Position numbers and translations under genes: made by a program | Part shown: piece after piece, positions 6,681 to 14,169 of the stretch | Layout: the number at the start of each line of letters is the position of its first letter | How positions within the stretch are numbered: position 1 is the first letter of the stretch | Notes under the pieces: generated by a model | The model's input: the letters and a program-made list of their open reading frames with translations, nothing else | Databases searched by the model: none | Told to the model about the DNA's origin: nothing | Source: a virus | IMG/VR virus record: IMGVR_UViG_3300002835_000772 | Span: 1-30,114 of that record | Strand: one strand, 5' to 3' | DNA: 30,114 bases

Positions 6681-8524
6681 GCCAGAAGCTGCGAATCACC
6701 GGAGAGGCCACGCTGATCGACGCCCCGCTCCTGGCGGACGGCACGAGCGGCGGCAACCCGAAGTTCTCGCTCGTGGGCTACACCGGCCGTGCCATCCGGC
6801 AGGCGTGGAGCCGCACGCCGCTGGTCGTGGATCTCGCGGGCATGGACACGACCAGCCAGGTCGTGGCCGTCATGCTCGGCCACCAGTACGACATGGACCA
6901 TGCCGTCGGCCAGGCCGCGGACGTGAAGAACAGCGGCACGGACCTGACGGTGGCCGGCGAGGTCATCGGCGAGGGGCCGGAAGTCACGAAGGCCATGAAT
7001 CTCGCCCGCAAGGGCTGGAAGTTCCAGGCGTCGATCGGGGCCGATGTCGGCCGGATCGAGAACGTGGCCGCTGGCGAGTCGGTCGAGGTGAACGGCCGCC
7101 AGTTCAGTGGACCGATCAGCGTCGTGAGAGCGTCCACGCTCCGCGAGGTGTCAATCGTTTTGTTCGGTGCCGATGCCGCTACATCGGCCGCGATCGCTGC
7201 GGAAGCGAATGAGGGTTTGCCCATGGCGCACGACGCCAACCAGACGCCCGCCGAGCCGATCAAGGCCAAGGCGGAAGACGCGGCGACTGTCGCCGTGGCT
7301 CCCGAGACCGTCAAGGCCACCAACGAGCCGAAGGCTCCCAGCGTGGACTACGCCGACGTGGTCAAGCAGCTGAAGGCCGAACTGAAGGCCGAGCTGCTCG
7401 CCGGCATCCGGGCCGACCGCCCGGCTGCTCCGGCGGTCCACGTCGTGGCGAAGCCGGCCGAGGACGATCAGACGCTCCTGGCGTCGATCTGCCTCGCCGG
7501 CAACCTGCCCGGCGTGGAGAAGCAGTTCGCCGAGCCGGTGCTGGAGGCCGCCCACAAGCGGCGCAACATCGGCGTCCAGGAGATGCTGCTGCGGGCCGCG
7601 AAGGCCAACGGGTACGAGGGCGATGTCTACAAGATCACCGACGGCAACCTCCGTCAGGTGCTTCGGGCCGCGTTCTCCACGCACTCGATCGCCAACGTGA
7701 CCGGCACGGCCTACGGGAAGTTCCTCCTGACCGGGTTCAACTCGGTCGAGTCGGTGTGGGATCGGATCTCCATGATCCGCCCCGTGTCCGACTTCAAGGC
7801 GGTGACCGGCGTTCGCGTGAACGGCGGGTTCGTGTTCGAGGAGGTCGGTCCTGCCGGCGAACTGAAGTCCGCCGAAGCGACCGATGAGGCTCGCTCGTTC
7901 GGTGCCAAGTCCTACGGGCGGATCTCTTCGATCACCCGTCGGGACATCATCAACGACGACCTCGGTGCTCTGACCGTGGTGCCGCAGCGGCTCGGCCGTG
8001 GTGCGGCCCTCCGGTTCAACACCAACTTCTGGGCGGAGTTCGCCGCGAACAACGCCACCTACTTCGAGCGGGCCACGGCCGGGGCTGGCAACGCCTTCAG
8101 CCTGACCAGCCTGAAGGCGGCGGTGGCGGCCTACCGGAAGCTCACCGACGCGGACGGCAATCCGCTGGGGGTCGCCCCGGGCCTGCTGCTCCTCCCGCCG
8201 GAGCTCGAGATCGCCGGTGCCGAGGCCATGGGCTCCGCCCTGGTCCACGGTGCCAGCGGTGTCACCCCCAGCACCAACGTGCTGGCTGGTCGGTACCAGG
8301 TCGTCTCGTCCGCCTACCTCACGTCGGCCACGACGTGGTGGCTGGTGGCCAACCCGGGCGACCTCAACGCGATGGAGGTGCTCTTCCTGAACGGCAACCG
8401 CAACCCGGTGGTCGAGCAGGCCGAGGCCGACTTCGACACGTTGGGCATCCAGGTCCGCGGGTACTTCGACTTCGGTGTCGCCAAGGGCGAGCCGAAGAGC
8501 TGCTACCGGATGGCCACGGCCTGA
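6677..8524 (+). CDS. Prohead protease - linker - major capsid protein fusion
   Basis: 615 residues with three parts. Residues 1-180 look like an HK97-type (U35) prohead protease: GHQYD gives H69, WKFQASIGA gives S119, and LREVSIVLFGAD gives E157, matching the His/Ser/acid pattern of that family. Residues 185-260 are a charged linker with a helical KQLKAELKAELLAG stretch, which could act as scaffold. Residues 265-615 resemble the Mu gpT/HK97-fold major capsid protein, with TGTAYGKFLLTGFNSV, SITRRDIINDDLGAL and a C-terminal NPVVEQAEADFDTLGIQVRGYFDFG. In most phages protease and shell are separate genes. An internal ATG at 7223 preceded by GAGGG (7211-7215) could yield a separate 433-residue capsid chain. 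It starts in an ATGA overlap with the portal. Confidence 0.88.
   Translation: MSQKLRITGEATLIDAPLLADGTSGGNPKFSLVGYTGRAIRQAWSRTPLVVDLAGMDTTSQVVAVMLGHQYDMDHAVGQAADVKNSGTDLTVAGEVIGEGPEVTKAMNLARKGWKFQASIGADVGRIENVAAGESVEVNGRQFSGPISVVRASTLREVSIVLFGADAATSAAIAAEANEGLPMAHDANQTPAEPIKAKAEDAATVAVAPETVKATNEPKAPSVDYADVVKQLKAELKAELLAGIRADRPAAPAVHVVAKPAEDDQTLLASICLAGNLPGVEKQFAEPVLEAAHKRRNIGVQEMLLRAAKANGYEGDVYKITDGNLRQVLRAAFSTHSIANVTGTAYGKFLLTGFNSVESVWDRISMIRPVSDFKAVTGVRVNGGFVFEEVGPAGELKSAEATDEARSFGAKSYGRISSITRRDIINDDLGALTVVPQRLGRGAALRFNTNFWAEFAANNATYFERATAGAGNAFSLTSLKAAVAAYRKLTDADGNPLGVAPGLLLLPPELEIAGAEAMGSALVHGASGVTPSTNVLAGRYQVVSSAYLTSATTWWLVANPGDLNAMEVLFLNGNRNPVVEQAEADFDTLGIQVRGYFDFGVAKGEPKSCYRMATA
7211..7225 (+). 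promoter_or_regulatory. Internal ribosome binding site and start within the capsid fusion
   Basis: GAGGG at 7211-7215 lies seven bases before an in-frame ATG at 7223-7225 (M183 of the fusion), exactly at the border between protease domain and linker. Initiation there would produce linker plus capsid without protease, as lambda Nu3 is made from within C. Presence of the site is seen; use is inferred. Confidence 0.45.
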
Positions 8525-8547
8525 TCGGCGTGACAGTGCAAATCGTG

Positions 8548-8579
8548 CCCGGGGCCGGGAGCCCAAGCCCGGCCCCGGG
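8548..8579 (+). other. 12-bp perfect GC hairpin between capsid and decoration genes
   Basis: CCCGGGGCCGGG (8548-8559) pairs perfectly with CCCGGCCCCGGG (8568-8579) across an eight-base loop, starting 24 bases after the capsid stop. No T-run follows. It could slow polymerase, act as a partial terminator, or protect the 3' end of the capsid message. Confidence 0.65.
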
Positions 8580-8625
8580 GTGACGAACAACGAATCCAAA
8601 CCAGAACCAAGAAAGCGAGACGAAG

Positions 8626-8955
8626 ATGGCGACGTTTGTGCAGAAGGGCGAGACGATCGACTACACCCCGACCGCTGCGGTGGCGGCCGGTGCTGTGGTC
8701 GTGATGGGGACGGTGGGCGTGGGAGTGGTGCCCGTGGCACTCGCGGCCAACGAGCGCGGGTCGCTCGTGGTCGACGGTGTGGTCCGCCACGCCAAGACCG
8801 CGAACCAGGCCGTGTCGGCCTACGCGAAGGTCTACTGGGACGCGACCAACAGCGTCTTCACGACCACGGTGGGCAGCAACGTGCTCGCCGGCTACGCGGT
8901 GGCTGCGGCCGGCGCGAGCGATGCGACGGTCGACGTGAAGCTGATGAAGGTCTGA
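8626..8955 (+). CDS. Capsid decoration/cement protein, DUF2190 family
   Basis: 109 residues. MATFVQKGETIDYTPTAAVA, then AGAVVVMG and VGVVPVALAANERGS, followed by a late EVYWD-like YAKVYWDATNSVFTT, are the usual features of DUF2190 proteins. These sit on the outer face of HK97-fold capsids and stabilise them. The position directly after the capsid gene agrees. The protein is almost all beta, rich in Ala, Val and Gly, and ends SDATVDVKLMKV. It is flanked on both sides by strong GC hairpins (8548-8579 and 8964-9008), which would make it a separate transcript segment. The start at 8626 follows AAGCGAGACGAAG, only a modest ribosome binding site. Confidence 0.85.
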   Translation: MATFVQKGETIDYTPTAAVAAGAVVVMGTVGVGVVPVALAANERGSLVVDGVVRHAKTANQAVSAYAKVYWDATNSVFTTTVGSNVLAGYAVAAAGASDATVDVKLMKV

Positions 8956-8963
8956 TGCTGATT

Positions 8964-9008
8964 GGGCCGGGGGGCGGGGCAGCGACAAACGCCGCCCGCC
9001 CCCGGCCC
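8964..9008 (+). other. Long GC hairpin after the decoration gene
   Basis: GGGCCGGGGG with a bulged G and CGGG (8964-8978) pairs with CCCGCCCCCGGCCC (8995-9008): about 14 pairs with one bulge and a 16-base loop. It begins nine bases after the decoration stop and ends about ten bases before the next ribosome binding site. No T-run. It mirrors the hairpin upstream of the same gene. Confidence 0.6.
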
Positions 9009-9029
9009 TGCTGGCCGTGGAGGTGATTC

Positions 9030-9410
9030 GTGCAGGACATGCTCGCGAAGGCTTCGGCGTGGTTCGAGCAGCAACGCACGCAGCACCTCGCGGCGATGGT
9101 CGCCTACTACCGGGCTGGCTCGTCGCATCCGGTGAACTGCCGGGCAACGCTGCTGGTCGGCCGGTGGGATGCGATCAACGCCACCGGCCAGATGGTGCGG
9201 ATCGAGACGCGGGACTTCGTGATTGCCGATGCGGAGCTGGGGTTCGTCCCGGCCCGTGGCGACACGATCGTGGTGGCCGAAGGCGGGACGGATAAGACCT
9301 ACAAGGTGATCCAGCCGGACGGCTCCATGCAGTGCTGGCGGTGGGTGGATCGAAACCAAAACGTCCGGCGGATTCACACGCTGGAGCTCGAGCAATACCC
9401 GAGGGCGTGA
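9030..9410 (+). CDS. Head-tail adaptor/completion protein (lambda FII-like, probable)
   Basis: 126 residues following the decoration gene, where lambda-type phages place FII or a head completion protein. The N-terminal helix (MLAKASAWFEQQRTQHLAAM) is followed by beta strands. The stretch around LGFVPARGDTIVVAEGG, then TYKVIQPDGSMQCWRW, resembles the 'PRRGD.i.v.G..Y.V' pattern of head-tail attachment proteins that cap the portal and receive the tail. The start is GTG at 9030, fixed by GGAGG at 9019-9023 at good spacing; the internal ATG at 9039 has none. The assignment is by pattern and position. Confidence 0.6.
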   Translation: MQDMLAKASAWFEQQRTQHLAAMVAYYRAGSSHPVNCRATLLVGRWDAINATGQMVRIETRDFVIADAELGFVPARGDTIVVAEGGTDKTYKVIQPDGSMQCWRWVDRNQNVRRIHTLELEQYPRA

Positions 9411-9413
9411 CCG

Positions 9414-9752
9414 ATGGCGACGTTTGAAGCACTGCCGGGCGAGTTGAACATCGCCCTCGTGCGTGGTGACGAGTTCACCTGCTCGGCCACGTTCAATGCC
9501 GATCTCACTGGCTACACCCGGCAGGCGTCGATCTACAACGACGCGACCGGCACGGAAATCGTGGCCCCGACTACGTCGCTGACAACGGCGACTGTCGGCG
9601 GCGTCACGACCAGCACGGTCACGTTCACGCTCACGGAGACGCAGACCGCAAGCCTGACGGCGGCCCGGATGCGGTGGTTCTTCCGCTGGGTGAGCGGCAG
9701 CGGCTTCACGCGGACGGTGCTGGCTGGCACTGTGAGGGCGATCAAGGCATGA
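9414..9752 (+). CDS. Small beta-rich protein of the fibre module
   Basis: 112 residues, predicted nearly all beta with an immunoglobulin-like strand pattern: INIALVRGDEFTCSATF-like start, then GYTRQASIYND, STVTFTLTETQTASL, MRWFFRWVSG and FTRTVLAGTVRAI. The pattern of a short Ig-like unit with an L-x-x-G-D turn is common in small phage baseplate or fibre-base proteins (BppU N-domain-like), often encoded just before the fibre. It overlaps the fibre start by ATGA, so the two are probably made in a fixed ratio. It might anchor the fibre to the neck or tail. Function inferred from context only. Confidence 0.55.
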   Translation: MATFEALPGELNIALVRGDEFTCSATFNADLTGYTRQASIYNDATGTEIVAPTTSLTTATVGGVTTSTVTFTLTETQTASLTAARMRWFFRWVSGSGFTRTVLAGTVRAIKA

Positions 9753-11713
9753 GCGAGATCAACGTATCCGTCGGCGTCGGCCCGGGCGTGGTGGTGTCGG
9801 TGGCCGGCGACGGCACGACGGCCACGGTCACGACCGGCGGCACGGTCGACGTGACGCTGACCGAGTCGAACCCGACCTGGAGCGGGATCGCCGGCAAGCC
9901 GTCCACGTTCCCGCCGCAGGCCCACAGCCACGCGATCGGCGAGGTCACCGGCCTGGCGGCGGCCCTGGCCCAGAAGGTCGAGCTCGACCCGTATGGCAAG
10001 GTGCCGGCATCGCAGCTTCCGAGCTACGTCGACGACGTGCTGGAGTTCGCCAACCTCGCGGCCCTGCCGGCCACGGGCGAGACGGGGAAGATCTACGTCA
10101 CGACGAACAACGGCAGCGTCTACCGCTGGAGCGGCACGACCTACATCGAGATCTCGGCGGCACCCGGTTCGACCGACTTCGTTCCCGAGGGCACGACGAA
10201 CCTCTACCACACGACGGCCCGGGCGGCGGCGGCCGCGCCGGTGCAGAGCGTGGCCGGCAAGACCGGCGCGGTGACGCTCGCGATCGCTGACGTTGGCGGT
10301 CTGCAAACCTCCCTGGACGGCAAGGCCGCCGCTTCGCACGGCCACGATGCCGCGACAACCTCCGCGGCTGGGTTCATGGCCGCGGCCGACAAGACGAAAT
10401 TAGACGGCATCGCCACCGGGGCCACGGCAAACGCCACCGATGCCCAACTCCGCGATCGTTCGACGCACACCGGCACGCAAGCGGCCAGCACGATCACGGG
10501 TCTCGGCGGTGCGGCCACGCTGAACGTCGGCACGACCGCAGGCACCGTCGCGGCGGGCAACGATTCCCGGCTCTCCGACACGCGGACGCCAACCGCCGGG
10601 AGCGTGACGGACGCCTCGATCACCAGCGCCGGACTGTCTACCTCGTCGCTCAACTGGGCCGCGATCCAGCCGTGGGCCGCTAACACGGCATACAGCAAGG
10701 GCGACCTGGTTTCGAATGCGGGCATCGCCTACCGGCGCTCCGCGGCCGGCACGAGCGGGGCGACTTTCAATACAACGAACTGGCAGCAGATCACGCCGTC
10801 GAATCCGGTGATCAGCGTGGACGGTAGCACGGGTGCGGTAACGGTATTGAAAAGCGAGTTCTACACGTTCACGCGAACGTCAAAGCCGGCAGATGCTTCG
10901 GGATCGAATGGTTCATACACATGGTCGATCCCGTCTGCCGCAAAACAAATAACGGTTCTTTCCGTTGGCGGCGGCGGCGGCGGCGGTAGCGGAAGAAGGG
11001 GCGCGGCCGCGTCAGCAAGAGGCGGCGGCGGCGGCGGCGGCTGCGGCGGCTGGACTGAGTTGACCTACAACTGTGCCAGCCTTCCATCGCTTGGCCTAAC
11101 GATTTCAGTTGCGTCCGGCGGGGCTGGCGGCGCCGCAGTTTCGGCAGACTCAACAAACGGCAACGCCGGCGCTGACGGCGGCCACTCAACAGTTTCGCTG
11201 ACCAGCGGAGGAACAATCCTGGCGCGCGCTTGGGGCGCGACAGGCGGCGCAGGTGGCACAACGTCAACGGCAGCCGGCGGCGCACCAGTGTGGTCAAGCC
11301 TATGGACGCCAAGTTCTTCCGGCGCGAGCGGTGGTACCGGAGCCGGAGGCGGCGCGAATCCGCAGCAATTTTCTCACGGTGTTGGCGGCGGCGGCGGCGG
11401 CGTCACGGCGGCTGATGCGCAGTCTGCTGGCGGCAACGGCGGCGCATTACCAATCATGCTAGGCCCAGCCAACGCGCCGACGGCAGGCGCCGCTGGCGGC
11501 GGCGCCGGATCCGCTGGTGCGACGTGGATCGAGCGCTGGGCAACCGGCGGCGCGGGAGGCGGCGGGAATGCCACCGGGGCCGGTGGAACTGGCGGCTCGG
11601 GCGGCGCCCCAGGCGGCGGTGGAGGCGGAGGCGGCGCCGGAACGAACGGCTCGCTGTCTGGTGCTGGCGGAAATGGCGGTGAGGGTCTGGTACGCATCAC
11701 GGTGCATTTCTAA
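9749..11713 (+). CDS. Tail fibre with polyglycine-rich adhesin domain
   Basis: 654 residues. The N-terminal part (1-60) is beta-rich. The middle (about 50-400) carries fibre-shaft features: AHSHAIGEVTGLAAALAQK, SVAGKTGAVTLAIADVGGL, SHGHDAATTSAAGFMAAAD, DRSTHTGTQAASTITGLG. Residues from about 406 to the end are a glycine-rich domain with runs of up to eight or nine glycines, ending GGEGLVRITVHF. Such domains form lattices of polyglycine-II helices in phage adhesins, for example S16 gp38, where loops between the glycine runs bind the receptor. Three (GGC)6-7 runs encode the longest glycine stretches. The true start is ATG 9749 in an ATGA overlap. The last third is less GC-skewed than its neighbours, pointing to exchange of the tip. 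Confidence 0.85.
   Translation: MSEINVSVGVGPGVVVSVAGDGTTATVTTGGTVDVTLTESNPTWSGIAGKPSTFPPQAHSHAIGEVTGLAAALAQKVELDPYGKVPASQLPSYVDDVLEFANLAALPATGETGKIYVTTNNGSVYRWSGTTYIEISAAPGSTDFVPEGTTNLYHTTARAAAAAPVQSVAGKTGAVTLAIADVGGLQTSLDGKAAASHGHDAATTSAAGFMAAADKTKLDGIATGATANATDAQLRDRSTHTGTQAASTITGLGGAATLNVGTTAGTVAAGNDSRLSDTRTPTAGSVTDASITSAGLSTSSLNWAAIQPWAANTAYSKGDLVSNAGIAYRRSAAGTSGATFNTTNWQQITPSNPVISVDGSTGAVTVLKSEFYTFTRTSKPADASGSNGSYTWSIPSAAKQITVLSVGGGGGGGSGRRGAAASARGGGGGGGCGGWTELTYNCASLPSLGLTISVASGGAGGAAVSADSTNGNAGADGGHSTVSLTSGGTILARAWGATGGAGGTTSTAAGGAPVWSSLWTPSSSGASGGTGAGGGANPQQFSHGVGGGGGGVTAADAQSAGGNGGALPIMLGPANAPTAGAAGGGAGSAGATWIERWATGGAGGGGNATGAGGTGGSGGAPGGGGGGGGAGTNGSLSGAGGNGGEGLVRITVHF
10967..11401 (+). 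repeat. Three (GGC)6-7 trinucleotide runs in the fibre gene
   Basis: In-frame GGC repeats lie at 10967-10984 (six, then GGT), 11021-11041 (seven) and 11384-11401 (six). They encode polyglycine. Slippage by whole units would change strand length without breaking the frame. Confidence 0.8.
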
Positions 11714-12114
11714 TGAACGCTCTAGCAATTATTCGCAACGCAGACGGCCGCGTCGTGACGTTTGTCCGTCCCGACGTTCCCGAAGGCTGGCAACCGCCGG
11801 ACGGCTGCACGGCCGTGCCGGATGACGAACTGCCGCCGGGCTGGCAGCGTGCGCCGGACACGACACCCGTGCCGGCCTCGATCTCCGCACGCCAGGCCCG
11901 GCTGTGGCTGATCCGCCACGGCATCACGCTGGCGACCGTGGACGCAACGATCGCATCCATCCCCGACGCGATCACCCGCGAGAGCGTCCGCGTCGAATGG
12001 GAGTACGGCACCGAGGTGCATCGGGCGAGCCAGTTCGTCGCACAACTCGGGGCCACGCTCGGCCTGACGAGCGAGCGGCTCGACGCTGCCTTCCGCGATG
12101 CGGCGAACATCTGA
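11713..12114 (+). CDS. Probable tail-fibre assembly chaperone
   Basis: 133 residues, overlapping the fibre stop (TAATG). The N-terminal third is a short beta/proline segment (IIRNADGRVVTFVRP...PEGWQPPDG). The C-terminal half, ISARQARLWLIRHGITLATVDATI, then RVEWEYGTEVHRASQFVAQLG and LGLTSERLDAAFRDA, matches the helical domain common in small genes directly downstream of phage fibres: a start like 'iTrrQ.rlaLl..Gl', a tryptophan-containing WE segment, and an end like 'lGlt.e..d.lF..A'. Such proteins help fibres fold or trimerise, and some stay bound to the tip. Gene order supports this role. Confidence 0.65.
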   Translation: MNALAIIRNADGRVVTFVRPDVPEGWQPPDGCTAVPDDELPPGWQRAPDTTPVPASISARQARLWLIRHGITLATVDATIASIPDAITRESVRVEWEYGTEVHRASQFVAQLGATLGLTSERLDAAFRDAANI

Positions 12115-12590
12115 TGCCCTCCGCCCCCCACATCCAGCGGCACCTCTGCCAGAAACTGGCCGCCGCCCTGTCGGCCTACTCCTGGCCCGGGGCGATCCAG
12201 ACCATCGACGCCGCCTGGCGGCGGAAGCCGGACTACGGGATCGAGGACCTCGGCACGCTCAAGGTCAGCGTCGTGCCCGGCCCGATCCAGATCAACCAGC
12301 GGGAGCGGCAGCCCCGCGGGTGCGACTTCTTCGAGATGACGGTAGGCATCGTCCTGGCCAAGAGCATTACGACCGAGCAGGAGATCCAGGACCTCGAAGA
12401 CCTGAACCAGTCGATCATCGACACCATCCGCAGCGAGCTGCTGCCGCTGCCCGACCTCGGGGCGGCGGACTGGGTGGAGATCGGCCAGCCGGTGCCGTAT
12501 GACGCCGAGAGCCTTCAGAATCAGCATGTGTTCCTGTCGCAGATCGAGGTGACCTACACGGTGCCGATCGACAAGCTGCCGGGTGTGTGA
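12114..12590 (+). CDS. Tail completion/terminator protein (probable)
   Basis: 158 residues, starting at ATG 12114 in a TGATG overlap. It has a helical N-terminus (IQRHLCQKLAAALSAY), a beta strand set (GTLKVSVVPGP, FFEMTVGIVLAKS), an acidic helix (EQEIQDLEDLNQSIIDTI) and a final beta strand (HVFLSQIEVTYTVPI). The long strand after the helix and the 'qieVtY' ending match the layout of tail terminator proteins such as lambda gpU, which cap the tube. The next gene is HK97 gp10-like and the tube genes follow, which is the expected order. The identification is by layout and order. Confidence 0.5.
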   Translation: MPSAPHIQRHLCQKLAAALSAYSWPGAIQTIDAAWRRKPDYGIEDLGTLKVSVVPGPIQINQRERQPRGCDFFEMTVGIVLAKSITTEQEIQDLEDLNQSIIDTIRSELLPLPDLGAADWVEIGQPVPYDAESLQNQHVFLSQIEVTYTVPIDKLPGV

Positions 12591-13333
12591 TGGCCCTGAT
12601 CCCAGCCGGTCGAAACCCGTATGGCGGTGCCATCTCGATGCAGATGCCGGGCATCCCGTCCGGCATCAACTACGACTACTTCTTCGACCGGGCGGCGATC
12701 AAAAACGCCCTGAAGCCGGCGGTCCACAAGGGCCTCTATCGGGCCGGCTCGGTCGTGATGCAGATCGCCCGCCGCTCGATCAAGCGGAAGGGCATGGCAC
12801 GGCCCAAGCTAAAGGTGATGCAGGAGAACCCGGACTCCACGCTCCGCGACCTGATCGGCATGAGCGAGGCCAGCGGAAACCGCCGGCAGACGAACCAGCT
12901 TCGCCGCCGGCTGCTGGAGATTCAGGCCAAGGCCCCGTCGCCCCCGGGCACGCCGCCGCACACCCACAAGGGCAACCTCCGCGACAAGCCGGGCATCGTG
13001 TTCGCCTGGGATCCGACGAGCGAGTCGGTGGTCGTGGGCCAGGGCTCGCCGTCGGCTGCCTGGCTGGCCAGCCTCCACGAGTTCGGCGGCCGGGAGCAGA
13101 TGCGGGGCTGGGCGTGGATCCCGCGGTGGCCGCGAAGCTACCGAAACGGGATCATCGGCTACTGGCGGGTGGGCCGCGAGCCGCGGCGGAAAGACCGCTG
13201 GGCACCGACCAGCTTCTACGAGGCTGTGCCGTACCCGGAGCGGCCCTACATGCGGCCAGCGTTCAAGCAGGCCATCGCCTCCGGCCGCATCGCCAAGGAG
13301 TTCGCCAACCGCTTCCGGGTCGGCGGCACCTGA
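12590..13333 (+). CDS. HK97 gp10-like neck/minor tail protein
   Basis: 247 residues. Characteristic of the HK97 gp10 family are the central SPPGTPPHTHKGNLRDK, a WLASLHEFGG segment in which the 'hEfGg' motif is diagnostic, and PYPERPYMRPAFKQAI near the end. Proteins of this family, and the related lambda gpZ, sit at the head-tail junction and complete the tail. It is longer than most members (about 110-160), with a basic insert (RRKDRW) and a 50-residue N-terminal extension. The start at ATG 12590 lies in a TGATG overlap; a GTG three bases earlier is in frame but less likely. Confidence 0.75.
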   Translation: MALIPAGRNPYGGAISMQMPGIPSGINYDYFFDRAAIKNALKPAVHKGLYRAGSVVMQIARRSIKRKGMARPKLKVMQENPDSTLRDLIGMSEASGNRRQTNQLRRRLLEIQAKAPSPPGTPPHTHKGNLRDKPGIVFAWDPTSESVVVGQGSPSAAWLASLHEFGGREQMRGWAWIPRWPRSYRNGIIGYWRVGREPRRKDRWAPTSFYEAVPYPERPYMRPAFKQAIASGRIAKEFANRFRVGGT

Positions 13334-13338
13334 CCCCG

Positions 13339-13364
13339 GGCACACCAACAGCCACCGGTAGACT
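13339..13364 (+). promoter_or_regulatory. Possible promoter upstream of the tail tube genes
   Basis: GGCACA (13339-13344), 14 bases, then TAGACT (13359-13364), in the only gap of the tail operon and 48 bases before the first tube ATG. The bases before the -10-like hexamer are CCACCGG, almost as at 4956-4962. Highly expressed tube genes would gain from their own promoter. Confidence 0.4.
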
Positions 13365-13374
13365 TATGTTCAGC

Positions 13375-13390
13375 GGCGGCAGTGGCCGCC
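13375..13390 (+). other. Hairpin in the tube-gene leader
   Basis: GGCGGC (13375-13380) and GCCGCC (13385-13390) form a perfect six-base stem with a four-base loop, between the possible promoter and the first tube ATG at 13413. It may stabilise the 5' end of this message. Confidence 0.35.
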
Positions 13391-13412
13391 AGAACACCGA
13401 CACGAGGGCCAG

Positions 13413-13790
13413 ATGGCAGCCACGATCAACCTCGGCAGGGACTACACGGTCGCGGGGCTCACCGGCGTCTCCGACCTCGAGCTCACCCGCAGCGGCGAGC
13501 GGATCGACGTTACCACGCGGTCCGGTGCGAAGCCGATCAAGAAGACGATGGCTGGCTTCACGGATTCCACGTTCACCTGCACTGTCCTCGGGGGCGCGAC
13601 CACGTCGTTCGTGATCGGCAAGGAATACAGCCTCACGCTGGCCGGCAGTGTGATCCCCCTGATCTGCATGAGTGCGAACCGCGAGGAGCCGCAGGACGGG
13701 GTCTACAACTACAAGCTCACGATGAAGCCTGGCGTTGAATCGGAGACCGCCAACCAGCTCACCGTCGGCCCTGGCGATTTCCGTTCGTAA
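13413..13790 (+). CDS. Tail tube-like protein 1
   Basis: 125 residues, mostly beta. Begins INLGRDYTVAG (LGRD at 7-10), then ERIDVTTRSG (DVTT at 32-35), MAGFTDSTFTCTVLG, and an end VESETANQLTVGPGDFRS. The pattern of a short N-terminal strand, a 'DVTt' turn and paired strands fits tail tube proteins, which stack as hexamers around the tape measure. Two related genes follow directly. Their order upstream of the chaperone and tape measure is that of the major tail protein. Which of the three is the real major tube protein cannot be told from sequence. Confidence 0.65.
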   Translation: MAATINLGRDYTVAGLTGVSDLELTRSGERIDVTTRSGAKPIKKTMAGFTDSTFTCTVLGGATTSFVIGKEYSLTLAGSVIPLICMSANREEPQDGVYNYKLTMKPGVESETANQLTVGPGDFRS

Positions 13791-13802
13791 CAAGGGAGCA
13801 CC

Positions 13803-14156
13803 ATGCCAACGACAACCTCCTACAAGCTCGGCCGCGATTGCGTTTCTGTGCTACCCGGCGTCGAAAACGACGACATCATCGACGTGACGATCAACGTCAC
13901 AGCCGACGAGCAGGACGTGACGACGTTCAAGTCCACGCCAATCACGGCCCCGGTCTACATGGCCGGCCTGATCGACGTGTCGATCGACGTGACCTGCACG
14001 CACGTCACAGGGACGGTCGACGAGGCCGGTGCTTACGACGTGGCCGGGCTGCCGACGGACCTCCATGCGGTGATCCTGGAGGTCAAGGAAAAGCCTGGCA
14101 TCAAGGGCAAGGTCGAATACACGGTCACCTACGGACTCCAGGAGCCGGCGGCCTGA
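13803..14156 (+). CDS. Tail tube-like protein 2 (paralogue)
   Basis: 117 residues with the same landmarks as its neighbours: YKLGRDCVSVL (LGRD 9-12), DEQDVTTFKS (DVTT 38-41), then VYMAGLIDVSIDVTCTHVTG and a final strand VEYTVTYGLQEPAA. The MAG-x-x-DV segment lines up with MAGFTDST of protein 1 and LAGDVTIK of protein 3. A strong AAGGGAG ribosome binding site lies at 13792-13798, the best in the trio, which argues for high expression. A second tube or tube-decorating role is likely; beta composition and position exclude an enzyme. Confidence 0.62.
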   Translation: MPTTTSYKLGRDCVSVLPGVENDDIIDVTINVTADEQDVTTFKSTPITAPVYMAGLIDVSIDVTCTHVTGTVDEAGAYDVAGLPTDLHAVILEVKEKPGIKGKVEYTVTYGLQEPAA

Positions 14157-14169
14157 TCGCCTGATTGGC

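Noticed and set aside
13339-13354. Sigma-54 promoter (GG-N10-GC) reading of the GGCACA motif
   Set aside because: Spacing fits only at this site and is off by one or more at 4943 and 25236; the TTGC half is missing at all three.
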